A stretch of DNA of 64,000 bases, taken from NCBI RefSeq assembly GCF_000719285.1, contig NZ_JOFS01000001.1, positions 434,001 to 498,000 of the forward strand. The letters run 5' to 3'. Both the position numbers and the translations under genes were made by a program. Source of the DNA: Streptomyces bicolor. Lineage in GTDB: Bacteria > Actinomycetota > Actinomycetes > Streptomycetales > Streptomycetaceae. A model generated the notes under the pieces. It was given only the letters and a program-made list of their open reading frames with translations. It had not been told where the DNA came from and did not search any database. Shown one piece after another: positions 7,260 through 14,655 of this stretch; position 1 is the first letter of the stretch; each line of letters opens with the position of its first letter.

Positions 7260-8863
7260 TCACAAGCCGTGCCGGTCGAGGAGCCGCATCAGGTTGCGCT
7301 TGCGCTTCTGGTCGGCACGCAGAGCGTCGAGGTGTGCGGTGAACTCGTCTTCGGTGCCCAGGCGGCGGTGGCAATCGCGCATGCTCAGCAGCAGGCTGGT
7401 GAGTTGCTCGTAGACGGCGTTGCCCGTCTGGTTCATGAGTGGTTCGGCCAGCCGTAGGTAGACCCCGAGCGCGCCGGCAGGACGGACGGCGCGGGCCTGG
7501 TCGGCGAGGGCGAGCCACTGCCGGTCGTGCGCACGCGTTTCGTCCGCGGCCCGCCAGGCAGCGTCGACGTCGCCGTCGTCGAGCAGGGCATCGACCAGGA
7601 CCGGGCCGCCGTACCAGGACTGCTGCCGCTGCCCGGCTTCGGCGCGCAGCAGCACAAGCGCCTGTTCCCGCTCGGCCTGCCAGCAGCCGGCCGCCTGTGC
7701 CGCCGCACGTAGCTGCCGGTACGCGGCCAAAGAGCGGCGCCTGGCGAACTGGCCGTGACGCAGGGCAACGGCGTCACGGAGCCGGTTGGCGAGGGTATAG
7801 CGGTCGCAGAGGTAGTCGATCAGAGCGTTGTCGGGGGTGACGTCGTCGGGTGTTTCCTCGGTGCCGCGTTCCGCCCACCGCAGGGCCTCGTCCGGACGGC
7901 CGGCGGTGTCCAGTTCGCAGGCGATGCCCAGGTGGGTGCTGCCGTCCGGGGCGAGGTCGGCCGCGTGCCCGGCGACCCATCCGTCCACGTCTCCTCCCGC
8001 CTTGGCCAGCCGTTCCATCAGGTGCTTCTCTGCCCGACCGGTACGGTGGCGGCGCCATGCAGCAGCTGCCAACTCCCTTACCTGGGCCATCCCTTGTGCG
8101 CCGAGGGCATCCTCGTAGTCAAGAGGATCGATGCCGGTGAGAACGTCCAGGTCACTGAGCAGATGGCCGACCAGCCACCGCGCGGTCTCATCCGAGTCGG
8201 GGCGTGCTGCGCGGCATGCGTCGAGGTGGGCTTCGGCGAGCGCAGCCCCGATTCGGCCCAGGTGACTGTCGGAGTCGTCGATGGCATCTCGCGCCTCGCT
8301 CAGCAGTCGCATCGCCTCCCGGGACAGTGAGATCGCGTGCACGGCCCGCCCGGCGGCGGTCAGCGCGGCGATCGCGGACGCCGCCTGAGAGGCCTGTTCG
8401 CCGTATGCGTGGGCATCGGCGTACTCGACGTAGCCGTACCGCGAGAAGGGGGAGGTGTCCAGGAGTTCCCGGACCCGGGCGCAAACCTCGACCAGATCCC
8501 CACGGGTGCTCGCCGCCTGCAACCCCAGGCGACGCGCCAACTTCCGGTCCTCACCGACCTGTTCCCGCACCAGGGCGAGCAACTCGTCCCTGGAGAGCGC
8601 AGCCAGCCACGCATCCAACTCCTGAGCACGAGTCCTGGCCTGGCGCCGCTGCCGCGGCACCGCCTCCGGCTCGGCGAGCACGGTCAGACCCAGGGCGACC
8701 AGCAGGGTCAGCTCCGCCTGGTAGGTGTCCGTCCCCTGGACGGTGGCCGTGATCCAGCCGTCGCCGACCTCCACGGCGGACACCGCGGCCAGATACCCTC
8801 GACCCCGCTCGGCCCGGCCAGTCCTCGCAGGTCGTCCTCGTCGAAGTCGAAGCCCTGTGCCAC
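7260..8863 (-). pseudogene. SWIM zinc-finger family gene, frameshifted and lacking the zinc finger
   Basis: The body (to 'RRNLMRLLDRHGL'-like end) matches the Streptomyces SWIM-family proteins of ~600 residues, whose long alpha-helical repeat region follows a short N-terminal domain and the CxCx(n)CxH finger. Two lesions are visible. Near 8710 the frame jumps from 'DTYQAELTL' straight to 'LVALGLTVLAEPE', so the entire CxC...CxH segment is missing in frame. Near 8815 the expected N-terminus ('GFDFDEDDLRGLAG', starting at a GTG at 8861-8863) is in a different frame from 'ERGRGYLAAVS', which implies a small deletion. The open frame drawn to 9020 is not protein-like before 'ERGRGYL'. I judge the gene non-functional; a helical-repeat protein could still be translated from an internal start. 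Confidence 0.75.
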
Positions 8864-9053
8864 AGAAACATTCAACCGCAGGAGTGGAGCGGCAGCTCAC
8901 GCCAAGCAGCAGCTCACGACCGCGACAAGGTCCGGCCTCGCCATTCTCACGACCAGTCCTGCAACTCGTCTCGGTGCAACTGGCAGCGGCATCTCGAATC
9001 CATCGTTGATCACAGTGCATACGAGGATCTCGTTGATCACCGATTGTCGTTGC

Positions 9054-10892
9054 TCACAGATCGTCGGTGTCGTCCACTGCGTCGAGGCTGATCGCCAGGC
9101 CCTCGGCGCTCGACTCGTCCTCCAGGATCGGCTTGCCCATCACGTCCGAGATGCTGCGGAGCAGCGCCGCTTTACGGGCGGTGAAGAATCCGTCGAAGTC
9201 ATCGATGGCCATGAGTTCCGGTGGGGCCAGGTGGGAGCGAATACGTTCGGCGACGCTTTCGTGAGGGGTCTGCGCGGTCTTGACCAGACGGCCCAGGTAG
9301 TCGGAGGGAGCCGCCCCTCCGATGATTCGGTTGGTGCGGGCAGTCAGCGGGGTCTTGTTGATGATCGAGTTGTAGTCGGCGGGGGCGTATCCAGCTTTTT
9401 CGCACCACGTCTTGGGGAAGATGTGGTGGATGTCAATGGACTCATCGAAATACCCGGTGACTTCGGCCTTCTCTCCGGTGCGCCAGTCCAGGGCCCCCGC
9501 CTTGAGCAGGAGTGCGTAAATCCCCTTGTAGGCAGCGCTGTTGCGCGTACGGAGAGTCAGCAGGCGTCCAGGGGCGAACTGCGCAGCGGTGACGGTCCGG
9601 GGCTCTGCCGCATCCTCGCGGATCCAGTCGGCGACATCCGGCAAATCCTGGCTGAAGCGTGTCTCGGTCGAGCCCCCGTACAGCTCCCCGAACACACCGC
9701 ACCAGTACCAGCGGGCGAGCTTGTGCTGGGCCCCGGCGCTCTGCGCGGCATCCCCGGCCAGGGCCAGGATCGCGGCAAGCGGTATCAGCTGTGTCCCGTA
9801 AGGCAGGAACTTCGTATCGAAGAGAAACTGCTGGTGCAGGAACTTGGCTGCTGCCTTGAACCCGTCGATGACGGACGGCGAGAAGCGTACGTAGTCCTCC
9901 AAGGCGAGGGCGAGCATGTCCTTCCGCTTGCACCCGATGCGCGGCAGTCGCTCCTCTTCCGTCCCGCGTTCGGCCTCGCGCCTGCGCCGTTCGGCCGTAG
10001 CCAGCAGGGTGACTGCCTGGAGGAAGTCCGTGTTGGACACCTCCCGAAGGATGCGGTACTCGGGCGCGTTCCACGCAGCCCGGCACTCCCGCTCCCAGTG
10101 GTTGCGTAGATCGAACTCGTCCGCCGCGTAGGTGGCGGTCAACAGCTCGAAGACGGTCAGGGTGACACCGCCGGTGTTGACCTTCTCGAACACCTGGCAC
10201 ACGGCTTGGCGTGGCGTTGCCTGCCCGAGTTCGATGACTGGCACGTGGTAGCGGTCGAAGGAGCGGACGAACGCCTCATTGAAATCGCGCCACAGTCTGC
10301 GCTTCTCCTTGTCACCGTCCCAGTAGTCGGTGAACTCGTAACCCCAGTCACCGCCGTCGAAGACGGCGTGAAGCGGGAAGAGATGTGCCTCGTACTCGCG
10401 CTCGGCAGTCGAGTAGTCCTCAACGACCTGCCCCCGGAAGTTCAGGACCTTGCGCGTTTCCGGCAGAAACCGGATGGCCTCCTCGCGGTCGCTGTTCTCG
10501 TCGAGAGCCTGAACCATGTCGACGTAGAACCAGCCCGACACCTGATGCTTGCGTAAGTCCTGGGTGACGACCGGACCGTTCAGCTTCAGGGACTGGAACA
10601 GCGACGTCAGCCGCTGCTGCCCGTCGAGTACGAGCGTGTCGGGCACGGGCTCACCGGCCGGGGTGGCCCCTTCGATGGGCCGGTACTTGAACCGGACGTC
10701 GCCACCCGCCTTGAGCAACATGACGGTGCCTACGGGATAGCTCAGCGAGATCGACGCAAGGAGGCCGGCGATGTTCGGGTAGGGCCACACCCAGCCCCGC
10801 TGAAACTCGGGCAGTTGGGCCTTGCCGACCTCGACCTGCCGCAGCAGATCTCGCAGCGGCCGCTTGTCGATGCTGAACGCTTCGTCGGGCAC
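9054..10892 (-). CDS. DUF262/HNH protein, probable type IV restriction or SspE-like defence nuclease
   Basis: A 612-residue two-domain protein. The N-terminal half is DUF262 (GmrS-like, ParB/sulfiredoxin fold) with 'IPEFQRGWVW'-type 'LPEFQRGWVW' (~28-37), 'DTLVLDGQQRLTSL' (~85-98, the nucleotide-sensing DGQQR motif) and 'FEKVNTGGVTL'. The C-terminal half has the DUF1524-type HNH nuclease signature 'IDIHHIFPKTWCEK' with downstream 'NSIINKTPL' and 'TNRIIGG'. GmrSD cuts glucosylated phage DNA, and SspE uses this combination against phage in phosphorothioate-marked hosts. No ssp genes are visible here. The GTG at 10892 has AAGGAG about 7 bases upstream. It is the only undamaged gene of the island. 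Confidence 0.88.
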   Translation of the reverse strand: MPDEAFSIDKRPLRDLLRQVEVGKAQLPEFQRGWVWPYPNIAGLLASISLSYPVGTVMLLKAGGDVRFKYRPIEGATPAGEPVPDTLVLDGQQRLTSLFQSLKLNGPVVTQDLRKHQVSGWFYVDMVQALDENSDREEAIRFLPETRKVLNFRGQVVEDYSTAEREYEAHLFPLHAVFDGGDWGYEFTDYWDGDKEKRRLWRDFNEAFVRSFDRYHVPVIELGQATPRQAVCQVFEKVNTGGVTLTVFELLTATYAADEFDLRNHWERECRAAWNAPEYRILREVSNTDFLQAVTLLATAERRRREAERGTEEERLPRIGCKRKDMLALALEDYVRFSPSVIDGFKAAAKFLHQQFLFDTKFLPYGTQLIPLAAILALAGDAAQSAGAQHKLARWYWCGVFGELYGGSTETRFSQDLPDVADWIREDAAEPRTVTAAQFAPGRLLTLRTRNSAAYKGIYALLLKAGALDWRTGEKAEVTGYFDESIDIHHIFPKTWCEKAGYAPADYNSIINKTPLTARTNRIIGGAAPSDYLGRLVKTAQTPHESVAERIRSHLAPPELMAIDDFDGFFTARKAALLRSISDVMGKPILEDESSAEGLAISLDAVDDTDDL

Positions 10893-10971
10893 ATCGGCTC
10901 CTTGAGGCTGCCGGACACCAAAGGTGGGCGCCTGAGGTCGACTTGTCTCGTGTCACAAAGAAACTACTGGT

Positions 10972-10981
10972 TGTCATGACA
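10972..10981. promoter_or_regulatory. TGTCATGACA palindrome upstream of DUF262 gene
   Basis: A perfect 10-bp palindrome 80 bases upstream of the DUF262-HNH start, with a TGTCAC half-site at 10951-10956. The identical palindrome occurs at 13005-13014, upstream of the CBM2 sensor gene. It is AT-rich for this genome, so two chance occurrences within 2 kb are unlikely. Candidate operator; the regulator is unknown. Confidence 0.4.
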
Positions 10982-11017
10982 CATCAGGTGCCAGAACGGC
11001 AAAACGGATCTTCATCA

Positions 11018-11307
11018 GGAGGAGGTGGAGCGCACGAAGGCGGTTCGGCGTGGCAGATACGTCCGTACGTAGCGGGGATTGCTCCCCGCGGGTTCGACGG
11101 CGACCCGGTCACCGGTGCACACGACCCGCATCGGATCGTGCGGGGTGACGAAGGCCGTGTCGGCCCGTACGACCCCGTCGGCGGTGCGCAGCCGCGTACA
11201 CAGGACGCGGAGAGATCAGGTGAGGTCAGCCGGGGCCACGGAGGTGGACTTGATGAACTGGAGGCGGGCAGCGCCCATCGCAAGGACAGCCATCGGTCGA
11301 CACCTCC
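11018..11307 (-). repeat. Direct repeat bordering the accessory island, right copy with rsgA fragment
   Basis: This is the truncated copy of 5202-5658. It contains rsgA codons ~47-103 (11018-11186) joined directly to the second micro-ORF region (11188-11307). The rsgA start and ~47 codons are missing, and one conserved-looking tryptophan codon (TGG) has become CGG, so this rsgA piece is dead. Beyond 11307 the sequence is unrelated to the left flank, and before 11018 it is island DNA. The island's borders are therefore 5659 and 11017. 11308-11389 holds nothing I recognise. Confidence 0.9.
11216..11293 (-). CDS. 25-codon micro-ORF, second copy
   Basis: The duplicate of the 5577-5645 micro-ORF starts MAVLAMGAARLQFIKSTSVA and ends five residues later (PADLT). 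A single-base deletion near its end shifts the stop codon by three codons. The GGAGGTGTCGACC ribosome site is retained. Four replacements occur among 22 positions while the core 'GAARxQFIKSTSVA' is kept. Whether it is expressed is unknown. Confidence 0.4.
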   Translation of the reverse strand: MAVLAMGAARLQFIKSTSVAPADLT

Positions 11308-11389
11308 TCATATACGTCCGCTCGACGGCGGCGGCCACCGGCCACCGCCCTGAACCGCCGTCACTCCAGCCCGGCCCCACGAAGGCCCG

Positions 11390-12883
11390 TCAACTGGTTT
11401 TCGCGCAGTCGTGCCCGTTCAACGTGAAGTCGTACCCCGCCGAGTTCTCACCCTCCCAGGAGGCGATGAACCCGAAGGAGAGGGTGCCGTTCGCGTGGAC
11501 CGTCCGGTTGTAGTCGGCGGCCTTGGCCGTGACCCGGGAGCCGTTCTGGGCGAAGCTCGCGTCCCACATCTGGCCGACCTTCTGGCCGTCGCGGAAGGAC
11601 CAGGCGACGCGCCAGTCGTCGAGGGCCCGTTCGGTGGTGACGGTGACGGTGGCCTGGAAGCCGTCGGGCCATTCGTTGACGAGGTCGTACTGGACGCCGC
11701 AGGTGGGCGGTTCGCTCGTGGACGGCTCCGGGTCGTCCTCGTCGGCCGTGGACGACGTGGTGCCCTGCGGCTCCGGGTCCGGGTCGGGCTTCTCCGCCTC
11801 GGGCGAGTCGTCGCGTGTGGTGGTCTGCGACGGTTGCGGCGAGTCCGACGCGGACTGCGTGGCGGACGTCACCGGCATCGTGAAGCCGGGGCCGGCGACC
11901 GGCTGACGGTCGGACGGGTCGCCGCCCGCCGTGGCGCCGTCGCCGGTGGAACCGGCCGGCATCACCGACACCGCGAGAGCGAGCGCGGAGACGAGGACGG
12001 CGGCGACGAGGAGGCCGTTGCGTACGACGCGCGCCTTGTGCGCGCCGGGGTTCGGCGGTCCGGCGTCCGCGTCCGCCGGGTCACGGGGACCGGCGAGGCG
12101 CACCTCGGCGGCCCGGCGGCGGCGCTCCAGATAGGCGAGGCCGCCCCAGCCGATCACACCGCCGGCGAGCGCCCCGGGCAGCCCGCCGCCCTGCAGCCGC
12201 AGACAGGCGGCGGCCTCGGCGCACTGCACGCAGGTGGCGAGGTGGCGGGAGAGGTCGTCCGGGGTGTCGGGGGCCGTCGAGCGGGTGACGGCGTCGAGAA
12301 GGCGGGCGTAGCTGCGGCACCGCGCGTCCATCGGCGTGTCGAGGTGGCTGCGCCGGCAGCGGTCCCGGAACAGGCTCCGGACCTGGTTGAGTTCCTCGGA
12401 GACGGTGTCCGGGTCGAGGCCGAGCCGGCGGGCCACGACGGGCAGCGGCAGCGCCTCCACCTCGGCCAGCCACAGCAGCGCGGCGTCCGGCTCCTGCATG
12501 TCGCGCAGTCCGCGCAGGGCGATCGGGCGCTGCAGGGGGGGTCCGGTATAGCGGGCGGCCTTGTCGGAGTTGAGCCACAGGCGCAGGTCGGGGTCGAGCT
12601 TGTGGCCCTGGCCGGACTCCTCCCAGGCGGCCGCCGTGGTGCGTACGGCGGTCAGGAGGAGGGGTATCCGGGGCAGGCGGGCAGGGCGGCGGCCCGCGCT
12701 CCGGAAGGTCCCGGCCTCGGCCTCACGGGCCTCGCGTATGCCGGTCGAAAACGCCTCCGTGGCCAACTGGCCGGCCGCGGTGGAGCCGGCCGTGCACAGA
12801 TCGGCGTACGACAGCACGGCGTCCCAGCACTCGGAGAACAGCGCGGCCTCGGTGGCGTCCTGGGGGGTCGGCAGGTCGGGCAT
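11390..12883 (-). CDS. Sigma-like / zinc-finger / single-TM / CBM2 fusion protein
   Basis: A 497-residue predicted membrane sensor. The N-terminal ~190 residues resemble an ECF sigma factor: a region-2-like helix bundle, then a region-4-like helix-turn-helix ('LPLPVVARRLGLDPDTVSEEL'). An anti-sigma-type zinc motif HxxxCxxC follows ('RHLATCVQCAEA', ~205-217). One membrane span comes next ('NGLLVAAVLVSALALAVSV', ~285-305), then an extracellular Ser/Thr/Pro/Glu-rich linker and a C-terminal CBM2 cellulose-binding module starting at 'CGVQYDLVNEWPDGF' and closed by a second cysteine ('HDCAKT'). The ATG at 12883 has GCAGGAGAC upstream. Likely role (inference): polysaccharide sensing linked to transcription, similar in principle to clostridial RsgI proteins. 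It stands alone on its strand. Confidence 0.8.
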   Translation of the reverse strand: MPDLPTPQDATEAALFSECWDAVLSYADLCTAGSTAAGQLATEAFSTGIREAREAEAGTFRSAGRRPARLPRIPLLLTAVRTTAAAWEESGQGHKLDPDLRLWLNSDKAARYTGPPLQRPIALRGLRDMQEPDAALLWLAEVEALPLPVVARRLGLDPDTVSEELNQVRSLFRDRCRRSHLDTPMDARCRSYARLLDAVTRSTAPDTPDDLSRHLATCVQCAEAAACLRLQGGGLPGALAGGVIGWGGLAYLERRRRAAEVRLAGPRDPADADAGPPNPGAHKARVVRNGLLVAAVLVSALALAVSVMPAGSTGDGATAGGDPSDRQPVAGPGFTMPVTSATQSASDSPQPSQTTTRDDSPEAEKPDPDPEPQGTTSSTADEDDPEPSTSEPPTCGVQYDLVNEWPDGFQATVTVTTERALDDWRVAWSFRDGQKVGQMWDASFAQNGSRVTAKAADYNRTVHANGTLSFGFIASWEGENSAGYDFTLNGHDCAKTS

Positions 12884-13004
12884 GAGTCTCCTGCATCCAC
12901 AAGCGAGGTCAACTCGCCATATTGGCAATGGAGTTGGGGGGAACCTCGCGGCAGGGCATGAGCCTTTCACGTTTTCAACACAACTGACAAGCGCTGTATT
13001 CAGA

Positions 13005-13014
13005 TGTCATGACA
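13005..13014. promoter_or_regulatory. TGTCATGACA palindrome upstream of CBM2 sensor gene
   Basis: Second exact copy of the 10-bp palindrome at 10972-10981, here 122 bases upstream of the sensor's start codon. The 12884-13083 gap otherwise holds an AT-richer stretch (12940-13010) suited to a promoter and no gene. Confidence 0.4.
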
Positions 13015-13083
13015 GACCGTCGCGCCCACAACTCCAGCCACTTGTACGGATGCGAGCCTCATCTGTCTCACCCGTACGGTCAC

Positions 13084-14403
13084 CTATACCGTGGCGGACT
13101 CCCCCGCCGGAAGGCTGTCCATGAAGGAGCTGACCGAGAACACGGCGCGGCCGGGCCCGGGCGGCCCGTAGCCGGGGGGCGAGGACAGGCCGAAGTCGTC
13201 CATGGTGGAGCGGTAGGCCTCGAGCAGCCGGATGTGGTACTCCAGCGGCGCACCCTGCGGGTTGGCCTTGCCGAGCGGGGTGGTGGGCTCCGGGCACCAG
13301 GTGGTGAAGCGGGGCGTGATGCCGTGCGACATGAAGAAGCGCAGACCCTCGGTGGTCGACGCGATCGCCTCGTCGACCGTCTTGAACCCGAAGGGCTCGG
13401 CCATCTCGACGCCCGCCACGAAGTTGGGGATCACGTTGCGCGCGCCGAACACGTCCGCCGAGTCGAGGATCCGCTTGTGCCACACGTCCCGGCCGACGTA
13501 ACGCTCCTTGCCCGGGCAGTACATCTTGAACAGGTACTCGTCCCACACCTCGTAGTTGGGGTGGTAGATCTGCACGCCGTAGTCCTTGAACCGCTGCACG
13601 TCGTCGCGCGGCAGCGCCTGTGCGACGACCTTGCCGATCCAGCGGCCCGGGAAGCGCTCCTCGATGGCCTTGGCGTAGTGGCCGTAGAAGTCGGCCTCGT
13701 CCCGGCCGGAGACGGTCTTGGTGATCGCGCCGCCGGTGAGGGTGTAGGCGGTGGACGCCTTGGCCGTGTCGTACCGGTCGATGATCTCCAGGGCTTCGAG
13801 GACCTCCTCGACGTCCTTCACACCGGTGTACGGCCGGCCCGCCGCCTTGTGCTGGCGCCAGTTGTGGTTGATGTCGCAGTACTGGCACTCCTCCTTGGCG
13901 CCGAAGTACTGGCACACCCGGAACACGGTGAGGTAGATGAGGTAACCCCACTGGATCGTCGGGGCCACCTCCATGACGGACTTCCCGTTGGCGAGCTTGT
14001 GCCGGTAGTACTCCGGCATCGGGGGCACCCCGACGTCGGCGATGCGCTTGCCGTCGAGGTAGAGGCCGAGGATGCCGTCGTCGTCCGCCGCGACCCGGTA
14101 CGGCGACGACGGGTTCACGCGCACGGAGACGACGGTGCGGCGCAGGTCGTACGGCCCGCCGGTGAGGATGATCTCCTCCGGGGGGCGGCGCAGCGCGGCC
14201 TCGCCCAGCTCGGGCAGGGTGCCGTGGTCGAAGGAGAAGATGAAGTACGACTTCGGCTTGACCTCGCCGCCCTCGTTGTCGCTGAGGGCGGACGGGTCGA
14301 AGGCCACGCCACCCCTGAGCAGGTCCTCCTTGAAGACGGCTTCCCGCGGAACGTGCGGGAATCGCTCCATCAGATCCTCGACCAGTGCGGTGCGGCTGCC
14401 CAT
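13084..14403 (-). CDS. Radical SAM protein of unknown substrate
   Basis: A 439-residue radical S-adenosylmethionine enzyme. The cluster-binding cysteines are in 'CQYFGAKEECQYCDIN' at ~165-180 (CX8CX2C, longer than the canonical CX3CX2C). TIM-barrel features follow: 'YTLTGGAITKT' for SAM binding and 'GVQIYHPNYEVWDE' and 'VIPNFVAGVEMAEPFG' for later strands. The ~130 residues before the cluster form an extra N-terminal domain with 'ILTGGPYDLRRTVVSVRVNP'. I cannot assign a reaction. A GGGAGGAG site precedes the ATG. No carrier peptide or partner gene is adjacent. Confidence 0.82.
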   Translation of the reverse strand: MGSRTALVEDLMERFPHVPREAVFKEDLLRGGVAFDPSALSDNEGGEVKPKSYFIFSFDHGTLPELGEAALRRPPEEIILTGGPYDLRRTVVSVRVNPSSPYRVAADDDGILGLYLDGKRIADVGVPPMPEYYRHKLANGKSVMEVAPTIQWGYLIYLTVFRVCQYFGAKEECQYCDINHNWRQHKAAGRPYTGVKDVEEVLEALEIIDRYDTAKASTAYTLTGGAITKTVSGRDEADFYGHYAKAIEERFPGRWIGKVVAQALPRDDVQRFKDYGVQIYHPNYEVWDEYLFKMYCPGKERYVGRDVWHKRILDSADVFGARNVIPNFVAGVEMAEPFGFKTVDEAIASTTEGLRFFMSHGITPRFTTWCPEPTTPLGKANPQGAPLEYHIRLLEAYRSTMDDFGLSSPPGYGPPGPGRAVFSVSSFMDSLPAGESATV

Positions 14404-14522
14404 CCGTTTTCTCCTCCCGGCTCAGGCGTATGACTCCTCACGTTATGCCCCCGCCCCGGCGTGAGCGGCGCCGGGGGGTGGGGCGTCTTTTCTCGCCCCC
14501 GCCGCCCCTACCCGTCCCATCC

Positions 14523-14655
14523 CTGGGGGCTGCCGCCCCCAGACCCCCGCTTCGGCCCTGCAGGGGCCTCGTCCTCAAACGCCGGACGGGCTAAGTCAGC
14601 CCCTCCGGCGTTTGAGGAGCGGGGGTCCAGGGGGCAGAGCCCCCTGGGAGCGGGG
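14523..14655. repeat. Dispersed GC-rich palindromic repeat, copy 2 (double unit)
   Basis: Two head-to-head units. 14523-14590 is the inverse of the element at 4296-4391. 14596-14655 is a second unit facing it, containing 'CGGCGTTTGAGGAGCGGGGGTCC'-type sequence. The two meet at a hairpin (14573-14617). The second unit overlaps the last ~22 codons of the hydroxyacid dehydrogenase frame, whose stop codon lies in the loop between the units. Confidence 0.75.
14573..14617. terminator. Strong hairpin at the centre of the repeat
   Basis: Perfect 14-bp arms CCTCAAACGCCGGA (14573-14586) and TCCGGCGTTTGAGG (14604-14617) with a 17-base loop. The hairpin sits between the 3' end of the dehydrogenase and the 5' region of the radical SAM gene. 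It should terminate dehydrogenase transcription. Confidence 0.65.

Noticed and set aside
8864..9020. N-terminal part of the long frame of the SWIM-family gene
   Set aside because: Cysteine/arginine-rich translation unlike any N-terminus; the expected start of the family is in another frame at 8863.
8337..10109. 590-codon plus-strand frame in the island
   Set aside because: Antisense to both the SWIM relic and the DUF262 gene; no motif.
5659..11017. Island as an integrative element with its own integrase or an insertion sequence
   Set aside because: No integrase, transposase, terminal inverted repeats or tRNA was found; only homologous direct repeats border it.
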